From Aquatica leii (taxonomy: Eukaryota; Arthropoda; Insecta; Coleoptera; Lampyridae): a DNA stretch of 64,000 bases. The notes under the pieces were generated by a model. It saw only the letters and a program-made list of their open reading frames with translations. It did no database searches and was not told where the DNA came from. Below, piece by piece: positions 33,566 to 45,719 of the stretch; position 1 is the stretch's first letter; each line of letters begins with the position of its first letter. Location: the NCBI GenBank assembly GCA_035610365.1, contig CM069435.1, forward strand, positions 15,427,123 through 15,491,122. Direction: 5' to 3'. A program made the translations under genes and the position numbers.

Positions 33566-36500
33566 GTAGTAAAATGACTTTGTAACAACGAGCCGTCCCG
33601 ATAATGACACACACACATCTTAGTTAGAGATAGTTGCCGCGTAGTAAAAAAACACTACTTTTTAGATTATTTTTTTTCTTGATTTCAATTCGCCATTAAA
33701 GTGTTAATTCTTATGTAGGTATTAGTTAACTAAATATAACTGTGTGTTACATGTATTAGTGACTAACAATACTAGCTATCAAAACGAGGGTAATAACCAA
33801 CACTTGTCGCCACAAGTGGCGCCCAACGTGGGGCCTCCATTACAAACAATTCAAATATTTGTTTAGCTACTCGAATTAACCTGTATTTTTAGAACTTTGC
33901 ATCACACTACTTAGACAGCATTGTGTTTGTTTATGCTGTTACGATCAAGAAAAGTTATCAGTGGTTCGGCAAATATGGCAGAAAATCAACCACAACAGTT
34001 AGTTATGACAGTTGAAATGATTCAGAATTGAATCTAAGGGATTCGGGTAAATAATCAACAGAACATTCACACTGTAAGTATTGCAAATTTCTCTTTATGT
34101 AAAGCAAGGTTTAATGGTGATTCCAATTCCGATATCAAAGCATTCATTAATTTAATAACGGTATATAAGGAATGTCTTAATATAAGCAACGAACATGCAC
34201 TAAAAGGACTTTCAATGTTTCTAACAGATAATGCAGCTTCATGGTGGCAAAGAATTAAAAGTTTAATTCAATGCTTTGATGAAGCTATCACATCACTTCG
34301 ACATGCTTATGGTTATCTAAAGCTTGCGCACTAAATTTTCCAAGATTTATATGCACTTATTTATTTCTAAGACGCGTGCATTGTTGTCACGTCTTAAAGA
34401 GAAATCTGTTATTTCAGAACATATACAACTTGACAAGATGTACGGGCTTTTAAATGTGAGAATTGCAGAAAAAAAATTTCGCGATAAAATAAACTCATTT
34501 AAAGAAGTGATTGAATCTGCACGTGTCATTGAACAAACTTTCTCTAAAATTCCAAGTAGATCGACTAACTCTACTAAAAATAATATGCCTTACAATAGCC
34601 ATCAGAATCATATTCGTGTTTTCTAAAAAATGTGTTTATTGTAAAAACTATTGACACGTTAAAGATGAATGTAAAAAGTGATTACTCATACGTTCCGAGT
34701 CTGCAAATGTTACTGAGAATCAGAAACCTGTTGTGAATAATGCTAGTTCTAGCAGATGTTCTGTAGGTCTAAGTGGTGACTGTAAAATTTTGTGTTATGA
34801 ATGCAAAACACCTGGGTATATCCACAGCAATTGCGCTAATTGTTCAATTGTTCAAAAGGTAAAACTGATAGACAATACTACTATAGTAATAAGTAAAAAG
34901 AGATATCTTACCTAAAGAAATCAAACATCTTTTATCGGAAGAATGTAAATCTCCTTCACCCAAAGCTAGTAGTAAATTATCGAAAACTGAATGCTATTAC
35001 TTGTGCAGATAAATATCTATTTCCTCATATCGAAGAAAAGACACTTATATGACAACTCTTCATCTTAAATCAGGTTACCATCAGACTTTAGTCAAGCCTG
35101 AAGATAGGGATGAGACCGCATTTATTTACCCTTTAGGTTCTTTCCGTTACATGCGAATGCCGTTTGGATTGTAAAATGCAACTTTCACATTTCAACGCCT
35201 TATTGATAGATTTTGCTCTGGTTTACAGAATGTAAACATCTTGGCTTACTTAGATGACATGATCATATTGTCTTGTACTTTCATAGAACATGTTAGGGAC
35301 ATACAACTTGTGTTAAATCGCTTGAGAATGTTTAAGCATTACCTAAACAAATCCAGGGCACATTTGGCTGCCCTCTTTTAGTTAACTTGGTCACGTGATT
35401 ACTCCCTAGGGTTTGAAGCCAAATCCAAGCAAAGTGTCTACGCCCAAAAACAAGAAACAAGTTCTCTTTTTTTACCAAACCTGTTCATGGTACCGGCGTT
35501 TTATAGAATTTTGCAGACATAGCTAAACACCTCACGAACTTCACAAAAAAAATTTAGCTTGGGCTTGGAGGCCTAAACAAGAAGAAATATTCCAACGACT
35601 AAAAGAGTTGTCAACAACTAGTCCGATTCTTCGCCAGGCTGACGCAAAACTTCCATATGTTCTTAGAACCAACGTTAGCGCATATGCTATTGGTGCATGT
35701 TTACTCCAGGAAGAGGGTCCTGACGAAAAACCCATAGAATAATAAATGCGACCAGATTGTTGACGCAATCGGAACAAAATTATTGTACTACGGAACGCAA
35801 AGCTGTGGTGTGGGCCGTTAAACGTTTTAGAGGTTACCTAGAAGGTTCCACTACCGTTTTCCAGTCGGGTCATCAACCGTTCAGGTGGCTCATGTCATTA
35901 AAATCACTAACAGGGCGTCTAGCACGATGGTCACTTCTTTTCCAGTCTTATGACTTAAAAATAGACTATACTTCAGGTCGATTAAATGTAGTAGTTGACA
36001 TGCTATTAAGCCAAACTTGTAAACATTGACTTACCCAAGAAAAGTACCAACGAAGTGCGCCGTGAACTAATGAATGATCCCGACCTAAGTAATATCATCG
36101 ACTGCTTTGATTGTCTTACTGATAATGTCGATTTTAAACGATGGACCGAACGTGGGTATATTATGATTAACGGTATTCTACATCGCTATGTGCCAGACTC
36201 AGATGACAAGACTGCTCAGCTAGTAGTTCCTGTTAGTAAGATCATCTCAGAATGTCAGGATTCTGAATTAGCTGATCATTATGGAGTATGCAGCAAATCG
36301 CCAGTAGATACTATTGGGCAAACATGCGTCGTGACATAACCCATCACGTAGCCAAATCTCTAGATTGCCAGAGGTATAAAGCTTCCAACTTGAAACCAAT
36401 CGGACATTTTCAAACGCCCATTCAAAATCAACGATTCAAAGTTCTTTCTATAGACTTATTTGAACCTCTACCTGAGACAGAGGACGAATATAAATGGATC

Positions 36501-36950
36501 TGAATAATACAAGACACAACCAATTGTTGGGTAAAGCTCTTTGCATTAAAAGTTGCTTCTGCTGAAAGTTGTTCTAGAATTCTTATAGATGGAATAATCT
36601 TACGTTTTGGACTTCCTAATTAGTGATAACGGGGTTCAGTTTGTGAGTCCCGTTATGCAACAGACAGCTCATTGTTTCGGTTTTTCGCAGACTCTAGTGC
36701 CATTGTATCATCCGGATCAGCGTGGAAACCGCGATTTAAAAACTCAACTTTTTATCTTAACTGCTAAGCATCATACACAATGGAAAGATAAACTCCGGTA
36801 GTACGATTTGCCATGAATAGTGTAATACCTCAAACAATCGGTTTTAGAGCCGCTTATCTTTGGACGCGAGTTATGCACGCCCAAAGGAGTACAGCGTGAT
36901 TTTTGCACGATTATAGACAATGACAATTTCGTTTCCCACGTAACTTTGTG
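33566..36950 (+). mobile_element. Decayed Ty3/Gypsy element with tRNA-Lys primer site
   Basis: The probable 5' LTR ends just before the primer site at 33817. Gag-like sequence at about 34,090-34,620 includes AASWWQRIKSLI. Zinc-knuckle scraps (CYECKTPGYIHSNC) lie near 34,795. RT at about 34,960-35,400 has TLHLKSGYHQTLV, MPFGL and LAYLDDMIILS. RNase H lies at 35,600-36,010, and integrase at 36,290-36,930 (SIDLFEPLPETEDEYKW, MNSVIPQTIGFRAAYLW). Stops and frame changes occur throughout. No 3' LTR is present because the PLE begins at about 36,950. The LTR start is a guess (TGTAGTAAAATGAC). Confidence 0.8.
33817..33834 (+). other. Primer binding site (tRNA-Lys type)
   Basis: TGGCGCCCAACGTGGGGC is the complement of the 3' end expected for the tRNA-Lys primer used by many Gypsy elements and retroviruses. 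Confidence 0.8.
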
Positions 36951-38850
36951 CTTGCGTAACCTTTCTAATACTATACGTCTTATAGTAGAATGCAAACTTT
37001 CACGGCCGTTGTTTAATGTAGCACTGTTTTTCGGGTGTTGCCGCATCACAAAACTTTCTCTTAACGTTTCGTTGATCATGCTGTCAGCTTCTTCAGAAGA
37101 TTTCTAAAAACTGATGTTATCGTCTTGCGTTCCTCGTTAAACACCGTCTTACGGCTCCGCTTGGCCGATCCGTATCGGTTCTGGTCTGTTGATTTGCGTT
37201 CATAGACGTCTGGTGACTGCTTGCATGTTCTTCACGCAGCTTAGATCTCCATGTGTTGCTTAATCTGTATCCATTCTCACGGTTGAAGTTGTTAGGAATG
37301 TTCATTTATTTCCAGTGATTCAAGTATTATTCGCTGGTGATAGTGTCTGCTTTGTGCTAATACACTTACGTTCCCGTAATCAATCCGGTGATCTCCATTC
37401 TCATGTAGATGTTCCGCTACTGCATATTGGTCCGTGCGTCTGAGTTGAGCGTCTCGTTGATGTTCTTTAACCCTGCTCTGAATGCTCCTCCCTGTTTGGC
37501 CGATGTAACTCTTTCCGCACAGTTGATATTTATTAGGAGGTATGAGCTGATCTATTTTCTTTACTGTGTTATAACGTGTAGTGATGTCCTTCTTTCCTAA
37601 AACCCTCTTTAGTCTGTCAGTGACTCCGGCGACGTAGGGTAAGTAAGCATATGTTTCTGACGATGTATCCGCAGTAACCCTCAGCTTGCTTCTCCTTCTT
37701 CTTCTGTGGTTTTATTAATTTTTTGTTGTAGCCATTTTTTATAAGAGCGTCCTTTATGTGTTTGATTTCCTCCGGCTTGTGTTCTTTATCACTAATTTTC
37801 TCTGCTCTTTTTAGAAATGTGTTGATGAGGGATCTCTTCTGTTGTGAATGGTAATGAGAAGATGCGTGTAGATACCAGTCAGTATGTGTTTCCTTGTGAT
37901 ATACGCTATGACTTAGCCTGTTGTTGTTTGTGCTTGTTAACAGACCGTCTAAAAAGGGCAGCGTTTTGTTCTTTTCGATCTCTATGGTGAATTTGATACT
38001 ATTGTGGTGTCCATTAATATGTTGAAGAAAACTTTGTAATTCTTCCCGTCTATGAGGCCATACGACAAAAGTGTCGTCCACGTATCGGTACCAGCATTTT
38101 GGTTTCCGGTCAGTTGAGTTGATAGCTTCTTGTTCCAAAGCTTCCATGAAGATGTTGGCTATTACTGGTGACAGTGGTGATCTCATACTTGCGCCGTTCT
38201 TTTGTTCATAAAACTCACCATTCCACAGGAAGTACATTAACGTTAAACAGAGTTTGGTCCAGTCGATCAAACCTTCTTGTAAACCTCGTGGCACTAGTTG
38301 TTGTCTAATGATCTCTAATGTTTCTTCCACTGGTACATTGGCGAATAGTGATTCTACGTCGAAACTAACTAGTTTGTCACTGGTAGTTACCTCAAGTCCT
38401 TTGAGAATCTCGACGAAATGTTCAGAATTCTTAACGTAGTCTGTCCGGTGTGCTGCTGTAGTCTTCTAGCTAAGTATTTTGCTAATTCGTAAATCGGTGA
38501 TCCACAGGTACTGACGGTTTTATGAATTTTCGGTAACCCATAGTGTCTTGGAAAATGTCTTTCCGATGGTAACAGTCTTTTCTGTTCTTCTGTTGGTATA
38601 GATGAGTCTTTGATCGCCTTTCTTATGCGTCGTTCAATTTTCGCAGTAGGGTCCTTGTTTAGTTTTATGTAATGGTCTAGGTCTAGTAGAGTGTCCATTT
38701 TTCGGATGTAGATGTTCTTATCCATTATTACTGTCGCGTTGCCTTTGTCCGCTCGTAGAATGATTACTTTTTCATTCTTACGTAAGTCAAGTAACGCTCT
38801 TTCCTCATTATTGGTTATGTTTACGTTTATGTGGACGACACTTTTGTAGT
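36950..38850 (-). mobile_element. Penelope-like element G, nearly full coding region
   Basis: On the minus strand: RT N-terminus (LRADKGNATVIMDK, RHYGLPKIHK) at 38,860-38,387. RT core (NGASMRSPLSPVIANIFMEA, WYRYVDDTFVVW, LPFLDGLL) lies at 38,330-37,617. GIY-YIG endonuclease (GKSYIGQTGRSIQSRVKEHQ) lies at about 37,540-37,400. A 3' region extends to about 36,950. At least two frame changes break it. It abuts the plus-strand copy at about 38,830 in head-to-head orientation. Confidence 0.85.
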
Positions 38851-39743
38851 ATGGACTCATAGACGGGAAAAATTACAAAGTTTTCTTCAACATATCAATG
38901 GACATCACAACAGTATCAAATTCACCATGGAGATCAAAAAGAACAAAACGCTGCCTTTTCTAGACGTTCTGGTAACACGCACGAACAACAACAGGCTAAG
39001 TCATAGTGTATACGGCAAGGAAACACATACAGACCGGTATCTACACGCATCCTCTCATCACTATCCACAACAGAAAAGATTCCTTATCAACACACTTCTA
39101 AGAAGAGCGAAGAAAATTAGTGACGAAGAACACAAGCCGGAGACAATCAAACACATAAAGAACGCTCTTATAAAAAATGGCAACAAAAAATTAATAAGGC
39201 CACATAAGATAAAGGAGAACCAAGCTGAGGTTGCTGCGAAAACACCGTCAGAAACATATGCTTACTTACCCTACGTTTCCGGAGTCACTGACAGACTAAA
39301 GAGGGTTCTAGGAAAGAAGAACATCACTACACGTTATAACACAGTGAAGAAAATAGATCAGCACATACCTCCTAATAAAGATCAACTCCCAAGACTACAC
39401 ACCAAAGGTATATACAAATTAGAGTGTATGTGCGGCAGGAGTTACATCGGCCAAACCGGGAGGACCATTCAGTGTAGGGTTAAAAAACATCAACGAGACG
39501 CTCAACTCAGACGCACGGACAAATCTGCAGTAGCGGAACATTTACATGAGAATTGAGATCACCGGATTGATTACGGGAACGTAAAGGTATTAGCACGAAG
39601 CAGACACTATCACCAGCGAATAATACTCGAATCACTGGAAATAATGAAAAATCTTAACAACTTCAACCGTGAGGATGGATACAGATTGAGCAACACATGG
39701 AAATCTACGCAAGACGATAACATCGGTCTTTAGAAATCTTCTT
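38825..39743 (+). mobile_element. Penelope-like element G, 5'-truncated second copy
   Basis: It starts within the RT catalytic box (VDDTFVVW) and keeps one open frame from 38831 to 39556: RT thumb, linker and GIY-YIG nuclease (YKLECMCGRSYIGQTGR, KSAVAEHLHEN). A short 3' tail ends at AGAAATCTTCT, shared with the minus copy. It is closely similar to the minus copy, so both come from one family. The Helitron starts where it ends. Confidence 0.85.
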
Positions 39744-40039
39744 CTATAATATAAAAATGAATCGCAAAATGTGTTGGTAAGCGCATAACTCAACAACGCC
39801 TGGACCAATTTGACAAATTTATTTTTTAAATGTTCGTTGGAGTTCAAGGATGGTTTTTACGGCGAGAAAAATTCAAATAATTGCCGGAAAAACTTTTAAA
39901 ACAGCCGATTTTTTTCGGAAAAAAAATTTTATAAATAAAACATAGTCACTTCAAGTCAAATCAAATAAAGAAAAAAACAACAACAAACTGTCAATGTCAA
40001 TTTACGGTTGTACATTGTGTTGTTTTTCTTGGATTTTCT

Positions 40040-40911
40040 GTAACCTTATATACTGAGTTTGCAAAACAGAAGTATGTATTTGATACTCTTATAAAAGTAA
40101 CAAATGATGAAACTGGCGGGATTTACTTCTTAGATGCACCTGGTGGTACAGGAAAAACTTTTTTGGTTTCTATAATATTAGCAACTATTCGCTCACAAAA
40201 TAAAATTGCACTTGCACTCGCTTTGTCGGGAATTGCAGCAACTTTGCTTGAAGGTGGTCGAACAGTCAATTCAGCACTAAAATTGCCATTAAATATGCAA
40301 AGCAATGAAACTCCAACCTGCAACATTTCGAAGAACTTTGTAATGGCAAAGGTTTTGCAGCAATGTAAAATTATTGTTTAGGCGAATCGAGGATATATAA
40401 ATCAGTTGATTCGGCTACTAACCAAGATGATGTAGTCAACTATCCACCGGAATTTTTAAACTCGCTGGACTTGTCAGAATTGCCACCTCACAATCTTCAA
40501 TTAAAGGTTGGATCGGTTGTTATAATGTTGCGAAATATCAACCAACCGCGTCTTTGCAACGGAACACGGTTAGCGATAAAAAAATTACTAAACAACGTGA
40601 TAGAAGCAACTATACTCAAAGGAAAGTATAAAGGAGAAGATGTTCTCATACCGCGCATCCCAATGATTCCGACTGATGTGCCAATTCAGTTTAAACCACT
40701 ACAGTTTCCAGTGCGGCTTGCTTTTGCTATGACCATAAACAAGTCCCAGGGGCAATCATTAAGTGTTTGTGGTATTAATCTGGAAAACCCATGTTTCTCA
40801 CATGGTCAATTGTATGTTGCCTGTTCCCGTGTTGGAAAACCATCAGATTTGTTTGTCTATGCGCCAGGTAATCAAACAAAAAACATCGTATATCATAAAG
40901 CACTACAATGA
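40040..40911 (+). pseudogene. Helitron Pif1-like helicase, internally deleted
   Basis: The first part (to 40380) has the Walker A motif DAPGGTGKTFLVS and NKIALALALSGIAATLLEGG. After a deletion and stops, 40471-40911 encodes the C-terminal helicase part: LKVGSVVIMLRNINQPRLCN, FPVRLAFAMTINKSQGQS and LYVACSRVGKPSDLFV. The Rep nuclease domain is absent. Pif1-type helicase unwinds DNA during Helitron replication. This copy cannot. Confidence 0.85.
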
Positions 40912-40923
40912 TAATAAAAATAT

Positions 40924-41382
40924 TGAAACGTCCGAGAAATTACTTGCAAATGCAAGAGCCTTCTAGAAGCGGTTATCTATTTTCTAGAAGATATAGCGAA
41001 AAGTAAGGAACGCTCGAGAAGGATTCGCCGATGTCTATAAATACGTAAGAAAGAAATTGTAGGTCAGTTATTGCTGGAATGCGAATGTGTTAAGAAGATT
41101 ATCAAGTGGAAATAAATCGTTAACACGCGTGTGTCTACATAAATAAATCGAGAATAATCGTGAACGTAATAATTAGTGTAAACAAGTGTGATATCCGAGG
41201 ACGTTATCTTATCTCGTGTTAGTGATAGTGTTATACAACGGTTATACATAAATTATAGTGTAAGTGTTTTTATTATTAGATTTTATTAGTTCGGTTAATT
41301 TAAGTGTACATATTTCTAGAATAAGTAAACATAATTTTTAATCGTTTAAATAAATTAGTTTTTAATAAATAGATATGTAACA
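40924..41382 (+). repeat. Solo LTR of the macrodomain Gypsy family
   Basis: 459 bp, clearly homologous to 7196-7636 (TGAAACGTCC start, TGTAACA end), with an insertion of about 20 bp near 41,215-41,250. ATAT is duplicated at 40920-40923 and 41383-41386, the same target as the full element. It probably formed by LTR-LTR recombination after insertion into the Helitron. Confidence 0.92.
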
Positions 41383-42029
41383 ATATTTTTTGTTAATAAT
41401 TATGATTCACGTGATTAACAATAAAGCGATTACTTTTAAATCCTTATATAATATGTTTTTTCCACTACTAGTTGTATACGCTTGCATTATTACGTATAAG
41501 AGAAGGCCGTGCAGTTGTACTTTTTTAAGCGCAGGTAAATAATATTTCATTATTAACTAGTAGTTAATAATGAACATATTTACATTTTCTGATAATACTA
41601 CAACAGTTTCAAAGAAAAAAAGTTTACCAAACTGCGTACCAAGAGCAAGAGATTTTATTTAATGCTAATTTAAGTTTTCAAATCGCTCAATTAATAAATT
41701 AATTTGATTTTAAAAAGTAAGTTATTTGAAGTTCGCGCTTTATTAAATGTGAATAAAATTGAGTTAAATATGTTTTAGATATAATCAATGCTTAAAATAA
41801 TAATGTTTTTAAACAATTTAAACAACTTTAGCAATAAAAACTTACGTTATCTGTTTATTTTTGTGTTTTAAATCACAATTAAGAATTACGTCAAAATTAA
41901 TTCTATTAATCTAATGACAACTGTCAGAATTACTGACTTGATTTTTAATTTAAAATTAATATCTTAAATTTTAAATTTGATTTAGTAACAGGTAGAAAGG
42001 TTTTAATAATTCTAGTAGTGGAAAAAATT

Positions 42030-42153
42030 GTATATATAACACGGTTGAGAAGTTCATTATAACCTGCGCGATTTATATCCCTCGACGCTTCGCGTCTCGC
42101 GATATAATCTATCGCTTAGGTTATAATGATGCACTTCTCAACCTTGATATATA
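42030..42153. repeat. Long imperfect palindrome (foldback)
   Basis: The arms TATATATAACACGGTTGAGA and AGTTCATTATAACCT pair with AGGTTATAATG...ACTTCTCAACC and TATATA on the far side. The loop region is GCTTCGCGTC. It lies inside the Helitron and could be a miniature foldback element or a Helitron structural feature. Confidence 0.7.
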
Positions 42154-42353
42154 ATATACTATTATTTAATTATTTTTTATTCACAACGTCCTATCACCAG
42201 GGTGACGGTTCTGTTCAGGAGAATTTTTTGCCCCGACTATAAAATACGTAGGAACAAAAAATTGCAATATTAAAAATCTTTTTGACAGTACGAAGTCTGT
42301 CGGGTCCGCTAGTATAGTTATAAAAAACAATATTTAGTAGTTTTATGGTCAAC

Positions 42354-42359
42354 TTTATT
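42354..42359 (-). terminator. Polyadenylation signal of PDI gene B
   Basis: AATAAA on the minus strand, 20 nt past the stop codon. Confidence 0.6.
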
Positions 42360-42378
42360 TATAGTATTCAAACAAGGT

Positions 42379-44164
42379 TTACAACTCTGTATTAGTTTTT
42401 GTATTATTTTTATTAATACTTTTTTTGTTCACGTTCCCGTCAGATTCTATAAAATTAACAAGATCGTCGAAGTTAGGATTGCCCTTATAGAGTACATGTT
42501 TATTAGAATTTTTCTTGAAAAGAACAATAGAAGGAACTTCTTTAAACAATACTTCTTCAAATTCGTTTGCACCCGCGTTGATTTTACACATAATCACATC
42601 TTCCCGATTTTGATAATAATCGCCTAGTTTTTTCACTATAGGATCCCATAACGGACACGATTTGCAATCTATTACGTAAAAATAAACAACGACAGTTTTT
42701 TCAGAATCTCGTGTAACATTTACAAAGTTTGAAGCAACTAAAGTATAAACATTAGCTTTGTTCCAATTTTCTGGTATTTGCTCACTCAACAAAATTTTTT
42801 TTAATTTGTTTTCTTCAAAATCGCGCAAAAATTTGCGAATGTTTTCGGTAGAAATCGCGCCTTTCATTTTGTACTTGCTCACGGTGTTTTTACCTGAAAT
42901 TAAAGCTATCGCAGGAGTTTCCGATGGCTTTATATTGAAGTACATTAAAAGTTGTCCCAGTCGTTCATCATCAGAGTTTATAGTAAGAAACGTAATTTTT
43001 TTCCTGTAATCTTTCGCAATTGGTTTCGCCAAGTTTAAAACGTGGTCAACGTTGTTTCTTTTTTTAGACACGAAAATAACCAAGTGATTCTTAATGTTAC
43101 TGCCAAAAATTCGTTCCGCGTTTAAAGTATTTAGTTCGTGGATGAGAGGTGCCGATTCTATTTCCACAAAACTTTTCATGGAAGACAGTGTGAGATCGTC
43201 AATAAATTCTGCTTTTTCGATGCCAAACTAAAACATAAAGTAATTATACATGTGATTATAATTGAGTCAATTACCTTCTCAAACAGTACTATAGAGTACA
43301 AAGTGCTATTGTACTTCTTCATGATCTCTTCGTTTGAAGTAACAGCAAAAACTGGTTTATCGAAACTTTCAGCTATTTTTACAAAGTTTTTGGCTTTTGA
43401 CGATGATAGATCGTTATAGAATCCAACGACCGTTAAATTTTCCGAATTGATTAGATTTTCTGCTTCTTCAAGTGTGTTTAATTCTTTTACGGCAGGTCGC
43501 AATTGACTTTTTATCCACATAAGAATGTCTTCAACCGTTCGTTCCCCTAAAACAAACAACATTTGTTTCAATAATCAACAGTAACACATAACAGAATTCC
43601 CAGTGCTGATAAGTCTAACGGCTAGTCACTAGACTCTGGCAGAACCTAAAATACTAAATTATTTACTTATTTAACGTTGCGATCGGCGGATTTACTTCTG
43701 ATGAAAACCAAATTTTGAGTTATTACTGTAAAAATCATTTTGAATTTTTTTTTTACTGAAATACCTTCATAATCAACAGCAACTCCTCTTCTAAACAATA
43801 TTAGAGTTGGGTAACCAACCACATTATACTTATCGCACAAATCTTGCTCTTCCGAAGCTTCAATTTCAGCAAATTTTACCGGTAAATCTAATTCAAAAGC
43901 TTTTTTTGCTGATTTAAGGTAAAGTGGTGCCAATTCCCGGCTGTGTTTACACCAAGATGCATCTAAAACTCACACTTGTTACCTATTTATGTTTGTTAGC
44001 ACGTTAATTTACTTACAAAACTTAATAAAAACGTACTCATTGTCCTTAATAGCAGCGTTAAAACTGTTTTTGTTTAGAGTTAAAATCGTATTTCCTGTTT
44101 TAATATCGTCGTTGCTACATAGTATCACCGATAATGTATTTATAATTATAAACAATGATAACAT
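42379..44164 (-). CDS. Protein disulfide isomerase-like gene B (complete)
   Basis: Four exons: 44164-44017, 43962-43765, 43546-43275, 43227-42379, total 1467 nt (488 aa). All three introns are GT-AG (54, 218, 47 bp), with phases identical to gene A. Domains: signal peptide MLSLFIIINTLSVILC; a (to about 115) with active site C54-K-H-S57 in FYASWCKHS; b (LNTLEEAENLINSENLTVV); b'; a' with C394-K-S-C397 in YFYVIDCKSC. The C-terminus TNTEL loosely resembles a KDEL-type ER retrieval signal. Classical PDI has CGHC at both sites, so redox function is probably altered. It could act as an ER chaperone or substrate-trapping PDI. It lies upstream of gene A in the same orientation, a tandem duplicate separated by transposons. 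Confidence 0.9.
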
Positions 44165-44218
44165 TTTAGTTAGTTATCTAAGCTCAGATGTTAGTGAAAG
44201 AGTTGCTAGGAAGATAAG

Positions 44219-44226
44219 CTTTTATA
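44219..44226 (-). promoter_or_regulatory. TATA box of PDI gene B
   Basis: TATAAAAG on the minus strand, 55 bp before the ATG, which implies a 5' UTR of about 25-30 nt. Confidence 0.55.
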
Positions 44227-44229
44227 TTA

Positions 44230-45715
44230 TGTTTAAAAGAAGAATTTTATTGGTAGACGCATTATCAATTTAATATATATACAATTTAAGTCAAATAAAG
44301 AAAATCAGCTTTTTCTTACTTTTTAATTGATGATGTTTTAGTAAAATTATGTTTTTTTTTTACTGAATCCCACTAGTACGAGTATCTTGATGACTTTCAG
44401 ATAAAGGTATAAATTCTTCTACATATTTTTTAGTATTTATTTCAATGTTATACTAGGATTTTTATCGTTACTATTATAGTGTACTAGATAGTAAAGCCTA
44501 AATCGATTATGGGCGTAAACCAGGGAAAAACTCACATAGCAGTAGGAGAATCGGAAAATTGGTATGTACGTACACTCAAAAAAAGAAAAACGAGACACTA
44601 CCTGCTTTTAACTATAAACATAAGCCTTAGACGGTTCAGGTAAAATTTTCATTGTTTCAATCTGTAAAATATTTTTTTTGTGGTTGTTGTATGTAAAGAA
44701 GAATACTTTAATCACAAACATTAGTTTAACTTGGTTTAACAAAATAAATAAATAAAACTTTGATCATACAACAATAAAGAAAAGAATCTTTCACAGTTTG
44801 AAACAGTACTAAGTAAAATTTATCTGGATTGTTTAAAGCCCGCGTTGTAATAAACAGGATTAAATCTCGTTCACACAACTATATGTTTGTACCTAGAAGT
44901 GTCCCGTTTTTTTGTTTCTTAAGTGTACTTAGACAAATAAAACAAATCTGGTAAAACGTTTTAGATAAGGAGGATCGGATTTGAATAACCATTTGTTTTA
45001 GTACATTAGACATTTTGACCTAGGTATTGAGATGATCCAGTTTAAATTTAAATCCAATTAAAAACGCGCAAAATTACGTAAGCATTGTCATGTGGTGGAA
45101 AGACCAAAAACTACAAAAATGCGCATGATTCGTTTTAAGAGACAGGCGTTTGCGGTTGAGTTGAACAAGAAAGCCACTGATGGTTGAAAAAGGAAACGAG
45201 GAAGGTCGTTTAGTAAAAAAGTCGTAAATCGTGAGAACACTAACAAAATTATGGCGTTATAGAAACACCACATGTTTTCTTTGTTTTGGTAAAACAAACG
45301 CATTGGCAGTCATTTTGATTTTGTTGATTCAATTGATTTCATTTTTGTGATTCACACACAATATTAAGAATAGGAAATTTAATTGTAGCAATTAACCTTT
45401 CATACTTAAATTTGAAGATTATTAAAATTGAAAGAGGCGCTGCGCAGATGCTTCTTTGTTTTGTCTATTTGTTTTAGTTATTAGTATACATTTATTTTAA
45501 AATGATTTTTTATGTAAGTCAATAATTAAGAATTTAAAAATGCTAATTTCTGGCTTTTTTTCTGGAGCCAGAATTTTTTTGACATTACTAGATTTTTTCG
45601 TAATCACAAAGCGACTTGGGCTACTGTCACGTGTCGGTCCCTTTGACATGGTACATATCAATTAAATGCATTTTGCTAGAATCGATAACTTGAACCATGT
45701 ACTAAGAGGGACATA
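44230..45715. other. 5' flank of PDI gene B, no gene recognised
   Basis: AT-rich DNA with no coding or transposon signal that I can support. Confidence 0.3.
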
Positions 45716-45719
45716 AGTT

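Larger units (their letters stand above)
39737..42312 (+). mobile_element. Helitron with recognisable 5' and 3' termini
   Basis: The 5' end TCTTCTTCTATAATATAAAA is followed by ATGAATCGCAAAATGTG and GCGCATAACTC, a typical insect Helitron start. The 3' end has a short hairpin (GACAG at 42284-42288 paired with CTGTC at 42297-42301) and finishes GGGTCCGCTAG at 42312. An A precedes (39736) and a T follows (42313), fitting A|T insertion. The exact left base is uncertain because TCTTCT is also in the adjoining PLE. Only helicase pieces remain, so this copy is non-autonomous. It contains a solo LTR and a foldback repeat. It ends 42 bp from the PDI-B polyadenylation signal. Confidence 0.8.

Noticed and set aside
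36771..37079. Minus-strand 102-codon ORF as an independent gene
   Set aside because: It spans the junction between the Gypsy integrase tail (+) and the PLE 3' region (-). No protein homology of its own.
45630..45710. Inverted GTCCCT...AGGGAC around ATGGTACAT/ATGTACTA as a small hairpin or regulatory RNA
   Set aside because: Pairing is patchy and spacing irregular. It is not better than expected in AT-rich DNA.
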